Origin: Acetivibrio cellulolyticus CD2
Lineage (GTDB): Bacteria; Bacillota; Clostridia; Acetivibrionales; Acetivibrionaceae
Assembly (NCBI RefSeq): GCF_000179595.2
Contig: NZ_JH556659.1
Location: forward strand, 285,456-349,455
Reading direction: 5' to 3'
DNA: 64,000 nt
The first letter of the stretch is position 1; the number at the start of each line of letters is the position of its first letter. Position numbers and translations under genes: made by a program. Of the stretch, positions 8,901 to 17,153 are shown one piece after another. The notes beneath the pieces were generated by a model. It had not been told where the DNA came from, did no database searches, and worked only from the letters and a program-made list of their open reading frames with translations.

Positions 8901-11165
8901 TCGGAAGTTTTTTATTCTTTAAATGATGAGTGGAAGTACTTCTGGAATATGAGGAATCAAGGCTTTTTATACTCATGGATGGGAAAAAGAAAGCAAAGTC
9001 TTGACTATTTTGAAGAAGCAAGGGCGTTTTTTGAAAAGATTGGTGACTACTGGGAACTGGCTTTTATTTACGATGGGTTAGCAGAAAACTATTATTACAC
9101 TTCTGAATACAAAAAAAGTCTTGAAGCGGCTTATAAAAATTTGAAAATAAAGCAGCAAGTCAACGAAATTTATGGTATATGCAATGCCAAAACTGAGATT
9201 GCTATTGTTTATATTGATACCGGAGATTTTGTCAAGGCTGAGGCGTTGTTGAATGAAGTGTTGAAAGTAACCAGAGAAAATAAAATATGGTTTATAAACT
9301 GTATTGCTCTTTTCCAATACGGATATCTTGAAGCTGAAAGAAGTCAATATGATATAGCTGCAGATTTTCTTTATGAGGCTATAGAAATAAACGAGAAGAA
9401 TACTTTTTTAAAGGACTATACTGTCCAGGTTTATTCAAAGCTTGCAGAGGTATTGATGAGGAAATACATTTCTGATGGAAATGTTAAGAATATATCATGG
9501 GACAGAAAAGTGAAAAATGAAATAGCAAGGGCAGTAGCCAAATCCTTAAGGTTTTCAAAGTCATGGCCTAACCAATATGGGGTTGCCCTGGGGGTTGCAG
9601 CACTTTATAAGGGGCTTCTTGGGAAATGGAATTCTTCAGAAAGATTATTTGAAAAAAGTCTAAAGTCACTTAAAAATACTGGACGTAAATTTGAAGAAGG
9701 TAAAGCATTAATGGATTTTGCAATTATATTAGCAAATCAGAATAGATTAGTAGATTCAAGACGTTATTTTGAAAAGGCATATTCTATATTCAAATCTATA
9801 GGAGCCAACAATTATTCACAAAAGTGTGCCCGTATTATTGGCTATAACAGGCCAGACAATGAGGAAAAACACACATCCCAGAAGGATAGACTTTCATGGG
9901 ATAGACGCATGGATACAGTTTTGACCACAAGCAGGCATTTGAGTTCAATCCTTGATATCGACATGCTTTTGGAAAAAATACTTGACTGCACTATTGAACT
10001 TGTAGGTGCGCAAAGAGGATTATTGTTTATATATTCCCAGAATGAAAGCAAGAATTTAGAAATTAAGGCTTTGCGTAATTTTTCTGAGAATGAAGTAAAA
10101 AACAGGCAATTTGAAATAAGCCAAAGTATTTTAAAAAAGATTGAAAGCGAAAAGTCACCTGTAATTATTTCGGATGCAATATCGGATGAGAGTTACAAAA
10201 ATCAATACAGCATTATTCAGAGCAGTATCAGATCAGTATTGTGTGCTCCCGTTATTACTCGTGGTGAGATGATTGGACTTATTTACCTTGATAATAATCT
10301 GGTCAGTGGCCTTTTTACAGACGATGATATAAAGGTGCTTGACATTATATCCAATCAGGCGGGGGTTTCCATTGAAAATGCCAGGCTTTATAACAAGTTG
10401 AAAGCATATTCGGAGGAAATTGAAATGTCCAGAAACCAGATTTCTTTATGGAGCAAGGAGCTTGAGACAAGAGTTGAAGAGAGAACCTGTCAGCTCCAGA
10501 AGGTTAATGATGATTTGGCACAGATGAATATCCAGCTTAGGGAGTATGCCCAGACTGTAGAAGAACTTTCGATAATAAAAGAAAGAAACAGGATGGCAAA
10601 GGATGTACATGACACGGTGGGGCACTCAATGACATCGCTTTTGACTCTTTTGGAGGTTTGTAAGGTATCCTGCGGCAAGGATGTTGGAAAGACCGTCGAA
10701 AAGCTGGATGAGGCATCGGATATTGCTCGTACGAGCCTTGAGAAAATCCGACGGTCTATTTCGGGGCTTTTGCCGGAGGAGCTTGAAGAAAGGGATATAG
10801 TTTCGGCTGTTGAAAGCATGATCGAAAGCTTTAAACATACCGGAATAGAGTTTAATTTTTCTGTAGACCAGCCCGATATAAAAGTTTCACAAAAGTACTC
10901 TTCAATAATATTCAGAGCATGTCAGGAATCCATTACAAATGCACTGCGCCATGGAAATCCTACAGAAGTAGACATTGTATTAAAACTTATCAATGATAAG
11001 ATAAAGCTATTTATAGTAGATAACGGAAAGGGATGCGCGGAGATTGAAGAAGGAATAGGCCTTAGAAGCATGAAGCAAAGGGTTGAATCGGTGGATGGCA
11101 TTTTAAGGTACGGTTCAGATGGAAATCAGGGATTTCATATAAATATAGAAATACCTTTGAAGTAA
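5988..11165 (+). CDS. Ser/Thr kinase - ATPase - TPR - GAF - histidine kinase hybrid
   Basis: 1725 residues, ATG seven bases after AAAGGAG. Domains in order: eukaryotic-type Ser/Thr kinase (~10-275: GEGGMG loop, HRDVKPGN ~133, DFG ~156); an AAA/STAND-type ATPase with Walker A GEAGVGKT at 329-336; a long helical TPR region (~680-1280); GAF (~1315-1460, LVGAQRGLLFIYSQ); a coiled coil; a HisKA_3 dimerisation domain with DVHDTVGHSMTSLL (His ~1541); and a HATPase_c domain ending near 1725 (DNGKGC, GIGLRSMKQR). No transmembrane segment is visible, so it should be cytosolic. This PknK-like/histidine kinase hybrid architecture is known in cyanobacteria and Clostridia. The response regulator that starts 67 bp downstream is the likely phosphate acceptor. 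Both kinase halves retain key residues. Confidence 0.93.
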   Translation: MESGKILDSRLKILEKLGEGGMGIVYSAVDLFENKPVAVKVLKSQKTSQYIEDIIRFKKELEILSRLSHDNIIKLFGTGEYENNCYMVMEKLVGYNLSSLLAENYHFSLSESIDIIKQITMALEYVHSHGILHRDVKPGNVFISQKEDKNNVKLLDFGISHIMELNSITSENEVVGTFGYISPEASGILNNVVDERSDLYSVGIIFYQLVTGQMPFKGKNTRMLLHNQVAYMPIRPMLINPSIPETVDEIIMKLINKDSDLRYQSAKGLVFDLERFEAGEKNFPIGSMDQKVKLTYQTKLIGREPEFGRLKELYERACCGKGAFVLISGEAGVGKTKLVEAFKSYAYSNGGLVIRGRSLNQSNKVPYELFKDATDELVAILETWDKENMAALQEKIKKKLGSLLEILEKLNPRIKKIVGTEKRLQSIEPERENQRFLNAISDFLCNIGNTGEPLVLLLEDLHWSEDGSMLILEEISKKIEVSNILIVGTYRSSEINSEHRINKIRKKFFNGSDYFAEIKLSVLDLFSINKLVKDVLYENEEDSKALAEFIYKKSGGNPLFAIHLLRDMVESKSIVWEENKWHEDWNKVKGFYISDNIIDIILKRAGQLNYKQLKLISTASVIGREFDLEILYFLLDLSKEEAINLVDEIIELNLLERGTEKGRISFTHDRIRDAFYEKISDSEKVKIHHKIAEILEKESKKSDAYIFDLAHHYIEGQDTDKALKYILPAANLACETFAYDTAIHFYNIALSLLEEEGMLGSDEWCSACQNLSEVYIIIGKCQPAIEVLEKVLPLVTDKVLKAGILRKLGIAQYKIDNWDKAEELIYSGLEILGERVPSNQAVFGGSLVKEFLMHFVLLRSAKKNLYKNNLTDKNYIDGGFGNKSLCNEEKIQKAENPNLYKEIISLYKILFHIFIFKRVDLKYFYLFLRNLNISILNPPGIIELGETLSEYSIMLSIIHQNRRSEKYFKLASEVFYSLNDEWKYFWNMRNQGFLYSWMGKRKQSLDYFEEARAFFEKIGDYWELAFIYDGLAENYYYTSEYKKSLEAAYKNLKIKQQVNEIYGICNAKTEIAIVYIDTGDFVKAEALLNEVLKVTRENKIWFINCIALFQYGYLEAERSQYDIAADFLYEAIEINEKNTFLKDYTVQVYSKLAEVLMRKYISDGNVKNISWDRKVKNEIARAVAKSLRFSKSWPNQYGVALGVAALYKGLLGKWNSSERLFEKSLKSLKNTGRKFEEGKALMDFAIILANQNRLVDSRRYFEKAYSIFKSIGANNYSQKCARIIGYNRPDNEEKHTSQKDRLSWDRRMDTVLTTSRHLSSILDIDMLLEKILDCTIELVGAQRGLLFIYSQNESKNLEIKALRNFSENEVKNRQFEISQSILKKIESEKSPVIISDAISDESYKNQYSIIQSSIRSVLCAPVITRGEMIGLIYLDNNLVSGLFTDDDIKVLDIISNQAGVSIENARLYNKLKAYSEEIEMSRNQISLWSKELETRVEERTCQLQKVNDDLAQMNIQLREYAQTVEELSIIKERNRMAKDVHDTVGHSMTSLLTLLEVCKVSCGKDVGKTVEKLDEASDIARTSLEKIRRSISGLLPEELEERDIVSAVESMIESFKHTGIEFNFSVDQPDIKVSQKYSSIIFRACQESITNALRHGNPTEVDIVLKLINDKIKLFIVDNGKGCAEIEEGIGLRSMKQRVESVDGILRYGSDGNQGFHINIEIPLK

Positions 11166-11232
11166 TTTCTGTTATAATAAAGGGACATTCCTTGCAGGAA
11201 TTGATATTTTATTATGAGTTGGGGTTGATGTA

Positions 11233-11880
11233 ATGATTAAAGTAATTATTGCAGATGATCAGGAGATAATTAGAGAAGGAATCAAGTATTTGATAGAACA
11301 GGACCCTGAAATAGAAGTTCTGGGGGTGGCAGGAAACGGTAGTGAGGCTTTGGAACTTTGCGAAACCATAAAGCCCGATGTTGTCCTTATGGATATTGTT
11401 ATGCCTGAAGTTAGCGGAGTTGAAAGCACTTTGCTTATAAAAGAAAAGTATCCGGATATTAAGGTCATTATTTTGACTACCTTCAACCATGATGAAAACA
11501 TTTCGAAGGCATTGGAAAACGGTGCAGACGGTTACATTTTAAAAGATATAAAGCCTAAAGAGCTTATATTGGCTGTTAAAAGTGCTGCTTCAGGACTTAG
11601 AGTTTTACATAAGGATGCTTTCCCAAGCATTGTAAAAAAGGTAAGTGACCAGAGGAAAATGTCCTTAATCCAGAAGGACGAATTGACCAACCTTCTAACG
11701 CCAAGGGAAATAGAAATTATCAATCTGGTTGTAGATGGAAAGGATAACAGAGATATTGCTAACAGTCTTTTTATATCTGAAGGTACAGTCAGAAATACAA
11801 TTTCGTTAATCCTAAAAAAGCTGAATTTAAGAGATAGAATACAGTTGGCTGTATACGCAGTCAAAAATGACATTGGTTAA
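11233..11880 (+). CDS. NarL/FixJ-family response regulator
   Basis: 215 residues. A receiver domain (1-120) has the acidic pair IADDQ, phospho-acceptor Asp54 in VVLMDIVMPE, Thr in ILTT and Lys in LKDIK. A LuxR-type HTH occupies ~148-210 (LTPREIEIINLVVDGKDNRD, then ISEGTVRNTISLILKKL). It lies just downstream of the HisKA_3-type hybrid kinase, the class of kinase that pairs with NarL regulators, so the two should form one two-component pathway. Target genes are not shown by the sequence. Confidence 0.92.
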   Translation: MIKVIIADDQEIIREGIKYLIEQDPEIEVLGVAGNGSEALELCETIKPDVVLMDIVMPEVSGVESTLLIKEKYPDIKVIILTTFNHDENISKALENGADGYILKDIKPKELILAVKSAASGLRVLHKDAFPSIVKKVSDQRKMSLIQKDELTNLLTPREIEIINLVVDGKDNRDIANSLFISEGTVRNTISLILKKLNLRDRIQLAVYAVKNDIG

Positions 11881-12130
11881 ATAGGGAGTGAAGCGAAGTA
11901 CTGATTAAATTAAAAGAGCTATGTTTTATATTTATTACCATGGAATAGTAAATTTGAAATTTTTTGCTTTTTATTTATATATTTAAATTTTGCAAGTTTA
12001 AGTTTAAAATGTTGCAGAATTTTTTATAAAAACTATTGAATGCAAAATGCACAAATGCTATAATATGCACCATAGGTTAATTTGTTTTTCAAAAAGTTAT
12101 ACAGTTTTATAGGATATTGGATAAATGGCT

Positions 12131-12210
12131 GTATAGGCAATGATGTATATATTAAAGCCAAGAGGCGTACTCGATGAAGAGTTGAATGTTCTTCATTGTA
12201 CGCTTTTTTT
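12131..12210 (+). promoter_or_regulatory. ANTAR-type antitermination leader, first copy
   Basis: A weak hairpin with hexaloop AATGAT (12139-12144) closed by C-G is followed by a possible second hexaloop AAAGCC (12154-12159), then an intrinsic terminator (arms from 12165 to 12203, T7 at 12204-12210). Known ANTAR proteins bind two hairpins with hexaloops having A at position 1 and G at position 4; both loops fit. This is the first of two units ahead of the ANTAR gene. Confidence 0.6.
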
Positions 12211-12270
12211 ATAACTTTTTTACAAATTTGTCTATGATGGTTCTTCAAGGTTATTGCTGGAATAATTATA

Positions 12271-12347
12271 TAAGCAATGGTGTATAGTGAAAGCTTAAAG
12301 ACGAGCGAAGTGAAGAGTAGAAATATTCTTCTTTGGTCGTTTTTTTT
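12271..12347 (+). promoter_or_regulatory. ANTAR-type antitermination leader, second copy
   Basis: Hexaloop AATGGT (12276-12281) is followed by a better second hairpin, GCTT[AAAGAC]GAGC (12293-12306), whose 3' side overlaps the left arm of an intrinsic terminator (12300-12347, T8). The overlap makes hairpin and terminator mutually exclusive, as in ANTAR antitermination. It lies about 145 bases upstream of the ANTAR regulator start. Confidence 0.62.
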
Positions 12348-12492
12348 ATAAATTTTTACTAGTTGGGTTTAAATATTTGCAAGATAAATGCAATATACTA
12401 AATTATAAATTGCATTTTAAGAGTAATTATTTTATAGGTGATTAGAGATTGAGGGAGGTTTTTTGATGTTATTGAGTGAGGGAGGTGTGATT

Positions 12493-13077
12493 ATGGAATC
12501 TGCAAGGATACTGGTCGCTATGGAGAACGATAGTTTAATAAACAAGTTCAGGACTATATTGCTAGAAGGTGGGTATGAAGTAATTGATCAAGCTAAAGAG
12601 GAAAATGAATGTTTAGGTAAAATCAGATCTCTTAAACCGGATATTACTATTTTAGACTACAAGTTAATTTCTATAGACGGGTCTGAGTTTGCAAAAGTAG
12701 TGTCTCAAAACAAACTATGCGATGTGATTCTTGTATCGGATATGCTAAACTGTGAGGAAAAAAGTTCTATTGATTATATTAAAGCTGAATATGATTTTGT
12801 AGTTATTACAAAGCCTTTGAAAAGGGACAGCTTTATCAATACTATAAATTTGGTAATAAAAAACAGAAAGAAGATAATGCAGCTCGAAACAGAGATTGAA
12901 GAGCTAAAAAAGACTTTGGATATGAGAAAAGATATTGAAAGAGCAAAAGGCCTTTTGATGAAACATCTAAAACTTACAGAGGATGAGGCATTCAGAAGGA
13001 TTCAAAAGCAGAGCATGGACAAGGAAATTTCAATGAAGGAAATTGCAAAAGCAATAATTCTGACATATGACTTGTAA
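12493..13077 (+). CDS. ANTAR-domain response regulator (RNA-binding antiterminator)
   Basis: 194 residues from ATG 12493 (GGAGG seven bases before). Upstream starts at 12463/12466 also have a good Shine-Dalgarno box, but the receiver fold begins at MESARILVAMEND. The receiver (~1-118) keeps a likely phospho-acceptor Asp55 (ITILDYK). A coiled coil leads to an ANTAR domain (~130-190: RKDIERAKGLLMKHLKLTED, then EISMKEIAKAIILTY). ANTAR domains bind paired-hexaloop RNA hairpins and prevent termination. Its own leader and that of the facing ammonium transporter contain such hairpins, so autoregulation and nitrogen control are likely. No partner histidine kinase is adjacent. Confidence 0.9.
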   Translation: MESARILVAMENDSLINKFRTILLEGGYEVIDQAKEENECLGKIRSLKPDITILDYKLISIDGSEFAKVVSQNKLCDVILVSDMLNCEEKSSIDYIKAEYDFVVITKPLKRDSFINTINLVIKNRKKIMQLETEIEELKKTLDMRKDIERAKGLLMKHLKLTEDEAFRRIQKQSMDKEISMKEIAKAIILTYDL

Positions 13078-13090
13078 GAACACTAATAAA

Positions 13091-13120
13091 AACCTCGGGG
13101 AGTGCACCTCGAGGTTTTAT
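13091..13120. terminator. Terminator between ANTAR gene and amt
   Basis: AACCTCG (13091-13097) pairs with CGAGGTT (13110-13116), followed by T-rich sequence; the A run on the left lets it serve the convergent gene too. Confidence 0.8.
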
Positions 13121-13136
13121 TTATTATGGAGAAGTA

Positions 13137-14435
13137 TTAAACAATTTTTTTACTCAGTTCATTTAATTGAAAATATAAGTAGTCTAATTTTTTCTGGTTA
13201 TCTGTTTCAATGCTTTCTTCTTCCGGATAAGCGCTTGTGTGGTGAATTGCTTCATCACATCCTAAAAGTTCTTGTTCTTTAGTAATACGAATACCCATAG
13301 TTTTATCCAACACTTTGTAAACTAATAAACCGCTTATTCCTGCAAATAAAATTGCTGCCAATGTTCCTATTAATTGAGATACAAAACTTACATTACCTGT
13401 ACCTCCAAGTAACCTGGATCCAAATATACCTGCTGCTATACCTCCCCAGGAGCCTACTACACCATGAAGCGGCCAGACACCCAGTACATCATCGATCTTT
13501 AAAAATTCTGTTTCAAAAGTGAACATCTTAATAAATATTAAGGAGCCAATACCACCTACTACTAATGCACCTAAGGGATGGAACAAATCCGACCCGGAGC
13601 ATACAGCAATCAAGCCTGCAAGTGCGCCATTATAGATAGCAGTTGGATCATTTTTTGATATAACAAGAGCTGCTAATACACCGCCAACCATAGCAAAAAG
13701 TGAGTTGATTGCAACCAGAGATGAGATGTTCGCAAAGTTTTGTGCACTCATAACATTAAAGCCAAACCAACCAATAGCCAATATCCAGCTGCCTAATCCA
13801 AGGACAGGGATATTGCTTACAGGAATAGAGACTGATTTGTTTTTATTGTATCTGCCTATTCTAGGGCCGAGGATTATTATTGCAGGCAAAGCGAGCCAGC
13901 CACCGATGGAGTGTACAACTATTGAACCAGCATAATCGTGAAGTGTATTTCCTCCAAGGTACGTAATAAAATCCTGGAACCATGCATTCTGTCCCCATAC
14001 CATTGATTCGAAGAGGGGATATATGATACCTGCGAAGATACCTCCGGCAATTACCTGTGGCCAAAACTTAGCTCTTTCAGCTATACCGCCTGATATAATT
14101 GCTGGAATTGCCGCAGCAAAAGTTAACAAAAAGAAAAAATGCATTAAATCAAATCCAGGGATAGAGGTTTGACCGATAAAACCCATTGAAGCAATCTTAT
14201 CTGCAGACTTAAAAAAACTGATACCATAAGCAATAGGAAATCCTATAATAAAGTAAGCTAAAGTTGATACAGACCAATCTGTAAGGATCTTGACTAAAGC
14301 GTTTGCCTGATTTTTCTTACGAACTGATCCTACTTCAAGAAATGCAAAGCCAGCATGCATTGCAAAAATCATAACAGCACCTAAAAACATAAATAGGATA
14401 TTGCTGCTTGTTAAAATGTTATCCAGGTTATTCAT
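13137..14435 (-). CDS. amt: Ammonium transporter, Amt family
   Basis: 432 residues from ATG 14435, ten bases after GGAAGGG; an in-frame ATG at 14462 lacks such a site. About eleven transmembrane helices are visible with Amt hallmarks: HAGFAFLEVGSVRKKNQANA, GGIAERAKFWPQ, GSIVVHSIGGWLALPAII, FGFNVMSAQNF and ILAVWPLHG-like DDVLGVWPLHGVVGSWGG with the pore-lining histidine. It imports ammonium across the inner membrane. No glnK/glnB gene is next to it, unlike many amt loci. Its leader carries two terminators and ANTAR-type hexaloop hairpins, and the ANTAR regulator is the convergent neighbour. Confidence 0.95.
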   Translation of the reverse strand: MNNLDNILTSSNILFMFLGAVMIFAMHAGFAFLEVGSVRKKNQANALVKILTDWSVSTLAYFIIGFPIAYGISFFKSADKIASMGFIGQTSIPGFDLMHFFFLLTFAAAIPAIISGGIAERAKFWPQVIAGGIFAGIIYPLFESMVWGQNAWFQDFITYLGGNTLHDYAGSIVVHSIGGWLALPAIIILGPRIGRYNKNKSVSIPVSNIPVLGLGSWILAIGWFGFNVMSAQNFANISSLVAINSLFAMVGGVLAALVISKNDPTAIYNGALAGLIAVCSGSDLFHPLGALVVGGIGSLIFIKMFTFETEFLKIDDVLGVWPLHGVVGSWGGIAAGIFGSRLLGGTGNVSFVSQLIGTLAAILFAGISGLLVYKVLDKTMGIRITKEQELLGCDEAIHHTSAYPEEESIETDNQKKLDYLYFQLNELSKKIV

Positions 14436-14485
14436 TTTAATAATTCCCTTCCATAAGTTCATTAATAGTTAATAGCAAAAAATAC

Positions 14486-14537
14486 AAAACCCCTCGATTC
14501 TATTGGTACCTAATAGAATTGAGAGGCTTCATTGCCT
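14486..14537 (-). promoter_or_regulatory. Proximal ANTAR-type hairpin and terminator in amt leader
   Basis: Read on the minus strand, a perfect 4-bp stem AGGC[AATGAA]GCCT (14537-14524) is followed by a long terminator stem (14526-14491, 13 of 15 positions paired) and a T run. The hairpin and terminator share three bases, so they exclude each other. The hexaloop has A1 and G4. Confidence 0.65.
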
Positions 14538-14566
14538 TGCTATTGATATGCGCATTTCATACCAAT

Positions 14567-14629
14567 AAAAAACGCCTTTGAGTAGTTTTACCCAAAAGCG
14601 TCATAGCACATTAGTTGAACATCATTGTT
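14567..14629 (-). promoter_or_regulatory. Distal ANTAR-type hairpin and terminator in amt leader
   Basis: Read on the minus strand, AAC[AATGAT]GTT (14629-14618) precedes a terminator whose arms are 14601-14590 and 14583-14572, followed by T6 (14572-14567). This repeats the hairpin-terminator plan of the proximal unit, giving two checkpoints before amt. Confidence 0.6.
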
Positions 14630-14751
14630 TACAATTAATTAATGCAATTTTACCATACCTAAAAATAAAATGCAATATGGAAAATATTAAGAAAATGTTC
14701 TTAAATTTGCAGCTGCCTATATATTTTACTATATTGCAGCGCAGAAATTTG

Positions 14752-14780
14752 TTGATGCATATTTAAAGTGGGTTTATAAT
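14752..14780 (+). promoter_or_regulatory. Predicted promoter of marR-ABC operon
   Basis: TTGATG (14752-14757), 17-base spacer, TATAAT (14775-14780). It lies directly upstream of the palindromic operator. Confidence 0.6.
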
Positions 14781-14795
14781 AAATATATAGTAAAT

Positions 14796-14812
14796 CGATT
14801 AATTATTAATCG
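14796..14812. promoter_or_regulatory. Palindromic operator, probable MarR site
   Basis: CGATTAAT-T-ATTAATCG is a perfect 17-base dyad located just after the predicted transcription start of the marR operon. Size and placement fit MarR autorepression. A hairpin with a T5 tail at about 14853-14885 may add an attenuator before the gene. Confidence 0.65.
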
Positions 14813-14914
14813 GTTATTAATTTGGCCTATTTAGAATTAAGTGAAGAGGTAAAAAATCAGGGACTTGAAGTTCTGGGGTTTTTATCAGCTGATTAATTGA
14901 AAAGGGGGAGAGAG

Positions 14915-15430
14915 ATGGCAGTATCCTTTTTTGAAATAATACAAAGAATGAATAAGCTAAATATTCTTCATCGTATTAATATTTTCAAGCAGGCAGCAAA
15001 AAACGGGCTATATCTCGGACAGCTGCCGATATTAGAATATGTTGAAAGGCATGATGAATGTACACAGCGTGAGGTTGCCGACTACATGCAGGTTTCGCCT
15101 CCGTCAATTGCTACTTCTGTAAAGCGTATGCAAAAAGCCGGACTGCTTGTAAAAGCTGCAGATAAAAGTGATTTACGCTATAACCGCCTTACGGTTACTG
15201 AAAAAGGCAGGGAGATTTCACGTGAGTGCCGTAAGGATTTTGACAAAATAGATGCACAATTATTTTCAGGATTTAATGAGCAGGAATGTGAACAGCTTCG
15301 AGGCTATTTTGAAAGAATGATTGCGAACATGTCCGCAGGTGAATTTGCAAACAAAACTTTTTTTTCACTCGTTGCAGAAGAAAAAAAGCTGTTCGATCAG
15401 CAAAACAAGGAGGGGCAAAATGGAGATTAA
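14915..15430 (+). CDS. MarR-family transcriptional regulator
   Basis: 171 residues from ATG 14915, right behind GGGGGAGAG; a TTG at 14897 is open in frame but has no such site. The winged-helix core is at ~45-115 (ECTQREVADYMQVSPPSIAT, SVKRMQKAGLLVKAADKSDL), with the wing KSDLRYNRLTVTEKG. MarR proteins usually repress a neighbouring drug exporter until a ligand binds. Here the stop codon overlaps the first ABC gene by 11 bases, so the three genes form an operon under the upstream dyad. The inducing compound is unknown. Confidence 0.9.
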   Translation: MAVSFFEIIQRMNKLNILHRINIFKQAAKNGLYLGQLPILEYVERHDECTQREVADYMQVSPPSIATSVKRMQKAGLLVKAADKSDLRYNRLTVTEKGREISRECRKDFDKIDAQLFSGFNEQECEQLRGYFERMIANMSAGEFANKTFFSLVAEEKKLFDQQNKEGQNGD

Positions 15431-17153
15431 AAAACTGATACCTTATTTATCAAAGTATAAATTATTTGCAATTCTATGCCCACTGGCCATTATTTGTGAA
15501 GCTCTGTTAGAGGTAAGGATTCCGCTGCTTATGGCAAAAATAGTAGATGAAGGTATTCCGTCAAAGAATATTTCTCTTGTAATGCAAACAGGCGGACTTA
15601 TGGTACTTATGGCAGTTCTAGGGCTTATATTTGGTGCACTCGCTGCAAAATTTGCTGCAATTGCAGGAATGGGGCTCGGAAGCGAAATCCGTAAGGGACT
15701 TTTTGACAAGATTCAGGAATTCTCTTTTTCCAATACTGACAAATTCAGTACTGCGTCATTGGTTACCCGTTTGACCACTGATGTAAACAATATACAGAAT
15801 GTATTTATGATGATAATCCGTACTTTGGTGCGTGCACCTGTTATGATGATCAGTGCAACCATTATGGCATTTACCATAAACAAAAGCCTTGTTGCTGTAT
15901 TTCTAATAGCAATTCCCTTTTTGGCAACGGTTTTAATACTCATTGCTGTTGCGGCATACCCACGCTTTGGTAAATTACTGAAAAAGTACGATGTTATAAA
16001 TGCTTCTGTGCAGGAAAATTTGGTTGCCATTCGTGTAGTAAAAGCTTTTGTACGTTCAAAATATGAAAAGATGAAATTTAAAATTGCTAATGACGAAATG
16101 ATGAACGCTGCGATAAATGCTGAAAAAGTTGTTATATTGAATATGCCGTTCATGCAAATTACAATGTACGCATGTATTGTCTCTATTTTATGGTTTGGCG
16201 GAAATATGGTTATTGGCGGAACAATGATGAAGGGACAATTAATAAGCTTTATCAGTTATGTCACACAAATATTGGTTTCGCTTATGATGATTTCAATGGT
16301 GTTTATTACAATGTTAATTTCCCGTGCTTCATTAAGCCGTGTTGTTGAGGTAATTGACGAGCCTTTAGATATTACAGATACAAACGTAAGTGAAGATCAC
16401 AAAGTTAAATATGGTTCCATTGATTTTGAAAACGTTTCTTTCAAATACAATCCTAATGTACAAGACAATATATTGGAAGGTATTAATGTCCATATTGAAT
16501 CGGGTCAGACTATCGGCATTATTGGAGGTACAGGTTCGTCCAAATCTACACTGGTACAGCTTATACCTAGATTGTATGATGTAACAGAAGGCAGAGTTCT
16601 TGTTGGGGGAGTAGATGTACGAAATTATAAGCTCGATGAGCTTAGAAATTCCGTTGCCATGGTACTTCAAAAAAATGTACTGTTCTCTGGCACAATTAAA
16701 GAAAATTTGAAGTGGGGTAACCATGATGCGACCGATGAACAAATTATAGACGCATGTAAGGCAGCTCAAGCACATGACTTTATTATGAGTTTCCCCAATG
16801 GATATGAAACTGACCTTGGGCAAGGCGGTGTAAATGTCTCAGGTGGTCAAAAGCAGCGTATCTGTATTGCCAGAGCATTGCTGAAAAATCCCAAAATTTT
16901 AATATTGGATGACAGTACAAGTGCAGTAGATACGGCAACTGATACCAAAATTCGAGAAGCACTCCGTAAACACCGTAAAGACATTACCACCATTATTATT
17001 GCACAGAGAATCACTTCAGTAAAAGATGCAGATAAAATAATAATGTTGGATGATGGAAGAGTTGATGCTATAGGTACTCATGACGAATTGCTTGAAAATA
17101 ACCAAATTTATCAGGAAATTTACTATTCGCAACAGAAAGGGGTGATTGCATAA
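15420..17153 (+). CDS. ABC exporter half-transporter with degenerate ATP site
   Basis: 577 residues from MEIKKLIPYL, behind AAGGAGGGG; the frame is open back to 15321 but that part overlaps marR. A six-helix membrane domain (~1-330) is followed by a nucleotide-binding domain. Walker A reads GGTGSSKST (~369), with Ser in place of the usual Gly before Lys. The signature is VSGGQKQR (~472), and the residue after Walker B is Asp rather than catalytic Glu (LILDDSTSAVD, ~495). This is the pattern of the non-catalytic half of heterodimeric exporters such as TM287/288, BmrCD and LmrCD. The partner starts at the next base overlap. Probably a multidrug or peptide exporter. Confidence 0.9.
   Translation: MEIKKLIPYLSKYKLFAILCPLAIICEALLEVRIPLLMAKIVDEGIPSKNISLVMQTGGLMVLMAVLGLIFGALAAKFAAIAGMGLGSEIRKGLFDKIQEFSFSNTDKFSTASLVTRLTTDVNNIQNVFMMIIRTLVRAPVMMISATIMAFTINKSLVAVFLIAIPFLATVLILIAVAAYPRFGKLLKKYDVINASVQENLVAIRVVKAFVRSKYEKMKFKIANDEMMNAAINAEKVVILNMPFMQITMYACIVSILWFGGNMVIGGTMMKGQLISFISYVTQILVSLMMISMVFITMLISRASLSRVVEVIDEPLDITDTNVSEDHKVKYGSIDFENVSFKYNPNVQDNILEGINVHIESGQTIGIIGGTGSSKSTLVQLIPRLYDVTEGRVLVGGVDVRNYKLDELRNSVAMVLQKNVLFSGTIKENLKWGNHDATDEQIIDACKAAQAHDFIMSFPNGYETDLGQGGVNVSGGQKQRICIARALLKNPKILILDDSTSAVDTATDTKIREALRKHRKDITTIIIAQRITSVKDADKIIMLDDGRVDAIGTHDELLENNQIYQEIYYSQQKGVIA

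Noticed and set aside
14578-14766. 62-residue plus-strand frame
   Set aside because: It overlies the amt leader hairpins and terminators, has no ribosome binding site and no protein-like pattern.
15420-17153. First ABC half as a pseudogene because of the altered Walker A and missing catalytic Glu
   Set aside because: The same changes are standard in the degenerate half of heterodimeric exporters, and the frame is intact.
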